DNA of 6,504 nt from Gammaproteobacteria bacterium. Lineage in GTDB: Bacteria; Pseudomonadota; Gammaproteobacteria; JAPPPA01. The stretch covers positions 1 through 6,504 of the forward strand of contig JAPPPA010000098.1 of assembly GCA_028817755.1 (NCBI GenBank), written 5' to 3'. The position numbers and the translations under genes were made by a program. Below the pieces are notes generated by a model that searched no databases, had not been told where the DNA came from, and was given only the letters and a program-made list of their open reading frames with translations. Positions 5,368-6,504 of the stretch are shown here, one piece after another; the stretch's first letter is position 1, and each line of letters starts with the position of its first letter.

Positions 5368-6504
5368 TTAAATAGCAGAGGCGAGTGTACAGCGATTTCT
5401 ACCGGCTTTTTTAGATTCGTACATTGCCGCATCTGCCTGCGCGAGCAAGGCCGCAACGCTGGTGCCATCACCGGGGTAAATCGCAATGCCTATACTGACC
5501 GCGGTGTTTAATTTCACGGGGTGGGCGTTGTTATAAATTTCACGCACCTTGGCGATTGACGCACGAATTCTTTCCGCCACTATTTCAGCCTCTTGCTGCT
5601 GAGACAGATCAGCCAGCACCACCAAGAACTCATCGCCGCCAAGCCTTGCAACGGTATCAATATCCCTTACGGCGTCACTGATTAGATCGCCAACTTTGCA
5701 TAGCAGCTGATCACCTATCTCATGGCCCCAAGTGTCGTTAACGTTTTTAAAACCATCAACGTCGATATAAAGAATCGCCATCATGCTGTCTTGTTCACGG
5801 GCCAACTTAACCGACATATTCAAGCGATCCATCGCCAAGCGGCGACTCGCCAGTCCGGTTAACGCATCGTAATACGCGAGCTTGTGCAGCTGATCTTGGG
5901 CGGCTTTGCGCTCTGCCACTTCGCGCTTCAAGCGCTGCTGGTGTCGCCGCGCCTCTATCGCGGCCGCTTCTGAACGACTCCACAACGACAACACCAAACC
6001 GGTGAGAATTGAGATTGCGATGCCAAACAAGCCGACAATAAATGGCAAGCCCGACTGCTCGCTGGCTTTAAAGGCCTCAGTCGGCCAAACCATGATTTTC
6101 AGATCATGCTCAAACATCGCGACATGACTAGTCATTTCATCGTGATCATGGCTTTTGGAATGACCAACGGTGCGATAGACCATTTCGTCATTAAATTCCA
6201 AGTGCATGTGATGCCCCAATGCTTGGTCCTGATCCATCAGTAAGGCGTGATGCAACCAATCGTCTAGGCGAAATACGGCAAGCAAGAAACCATCAAATTC
6301 ATTGCGCTTATAAAGCGGCACGTAAAGCAGAAAACCTTTACCACCTTGTAACAGGTTAATCGCCGAGGTCATCGTCGGAACGCGCTCTACTCGTGAGCGC
6401 TCTAGCGCGGCCAAACGACGCGGGTCAATCGCCGACTGAATACCTAAGGCAACGTCATTGCCCGCGAAGGGCTCATTCCAGCGTACCGGTAATTCCGAGT
6501 AATT
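5368..6504 (-). CDS. CHASE-domain membrane diguanylate cyclase (GGDEF), N-terminus outside the window
   Basis: The frame is open to the right edge, so the gene starts beyond 6504; 378 residues are visible, ending at TAA (5368-5370). Order of parts: the C-terminal part of a periplasmic CHASE sensor domain (visible residues 1 to about 145; NEPFAGNDVALG and DPRRLAALERSR are typical); one transmembrane helix (about 153-175); a short charged coiled coil (176-205); then a GGDEF domain beginning with DALTG (213-217). The catalytic half-site GGDEF (289-293) is intact, as is DVDGFKNVND (248-257). RDID (280-283), five residues before GGDEF, fits the RxxD inhibitory site, so product feedback is likely. 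It should make c-di-GMP from two GTP in response to a periplasmic ligand. No EAL domain follows. A TTG at 6414-6412 is only an internal codon, since CHASE sequence continues upstream of it. Confidence 0.95.
   Translation of the reverse strand, partial: NYSELPVRWNEPFAGNDVALGIQSAIDPRRLAALERSRVERVPTMTSAINLLQGGKGFLLYVPLYKRNEFDGFLLAVFRLDDWLHHALLMDQDQALGHHMHLEFNDEMVYRTVGHSKSHDHDEMTSHVAMFEHDLKIMVWPTEAFKASEQSGLPFIVGLFGIAISILTGLVLSLWSRSEAAAIEARRHQQRLKREVAERKAAQDQLHKLAYYDALTGLASRRLAMDRLNMSVKLAREQDSMMAILYIDVDGFKNVNDTWGHEIGDQLLCKVGDLISDAVRDIDTVARLGGDEFLVVLADLSQQQEAEIVAERIRASIAKVREIYNNAHPVKLNTAVSIGIAIYPGDGTSVAALLAQADAAMYESKKAGRNRCTLASAI

Noticed and set aside
5253..5486. Minus-strand 77-codon frame across the cyclase-ribH junction
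   Set aside because: It overlaps the end of the GGDEF gene and the start of ribH in another frame, has no domain, and both overlapped genes are well supported.

Overview
The window reads as chromosomal DNA from a gammaproteobacterium, most likely an aerobic marine type. The basis is the E. coli-type long MetRS with one zinc knuckle and a fused C-terminal tRNA-binding domain, the CHASE-GGDEF signalling protein, and the D-aminoacylase-like amidohydrolase. This is an inference from protein flavour; no taxonomic marker beyond metG is present.

Layout from left to right. (1) The 3' part of an amidohydrolase gene, plus strand, ends at 832. (2) An intergenic region (833-1217) is almost filled by a repeat element, here called A, followed by a likely extended -10 promoter. 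(3) metG is complete on the plus strand (1218-3266). (4) A gene-free convergent region (3267-3871) contains a composite inverted element (about 3286-3856) made of two head-to-head half-elements, C and B, both related to A. (5) A minus-strand gene cluster is read from right to left: a CHASE-GGDEF diguanylate cyclase (5' end outside the window), then a divergent lumazine synthase (ribH-like, GTG start, 18 nt gap), then an unrecognised helical protein (5 nt gap). The tight spacing implies one transcript.

The most notable content is non-coding. Elements A, B and C share an order of parts: a terminal sequence, a GGCCGAG-like box, an A/T-rich perfect hairpin, then a nested multi-stem module. The three modules differ in the bases forming their stems, but the paired arms change together, so pairing is kept in all three. 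Blocks outside the stems are identical between A and B over runs of 20 to 28 bases. Compensatory change in three copies is direct evidence of selection for a folded structure (RNA or single-stranded DNA). I cannot assign it to a named family.

The coding genes are otherwise ordinary, except for the combination of a membrane c-di-GMP synthase, a lumazine synthase with altered active-site residues, and an unknown protein in one apparent operon.
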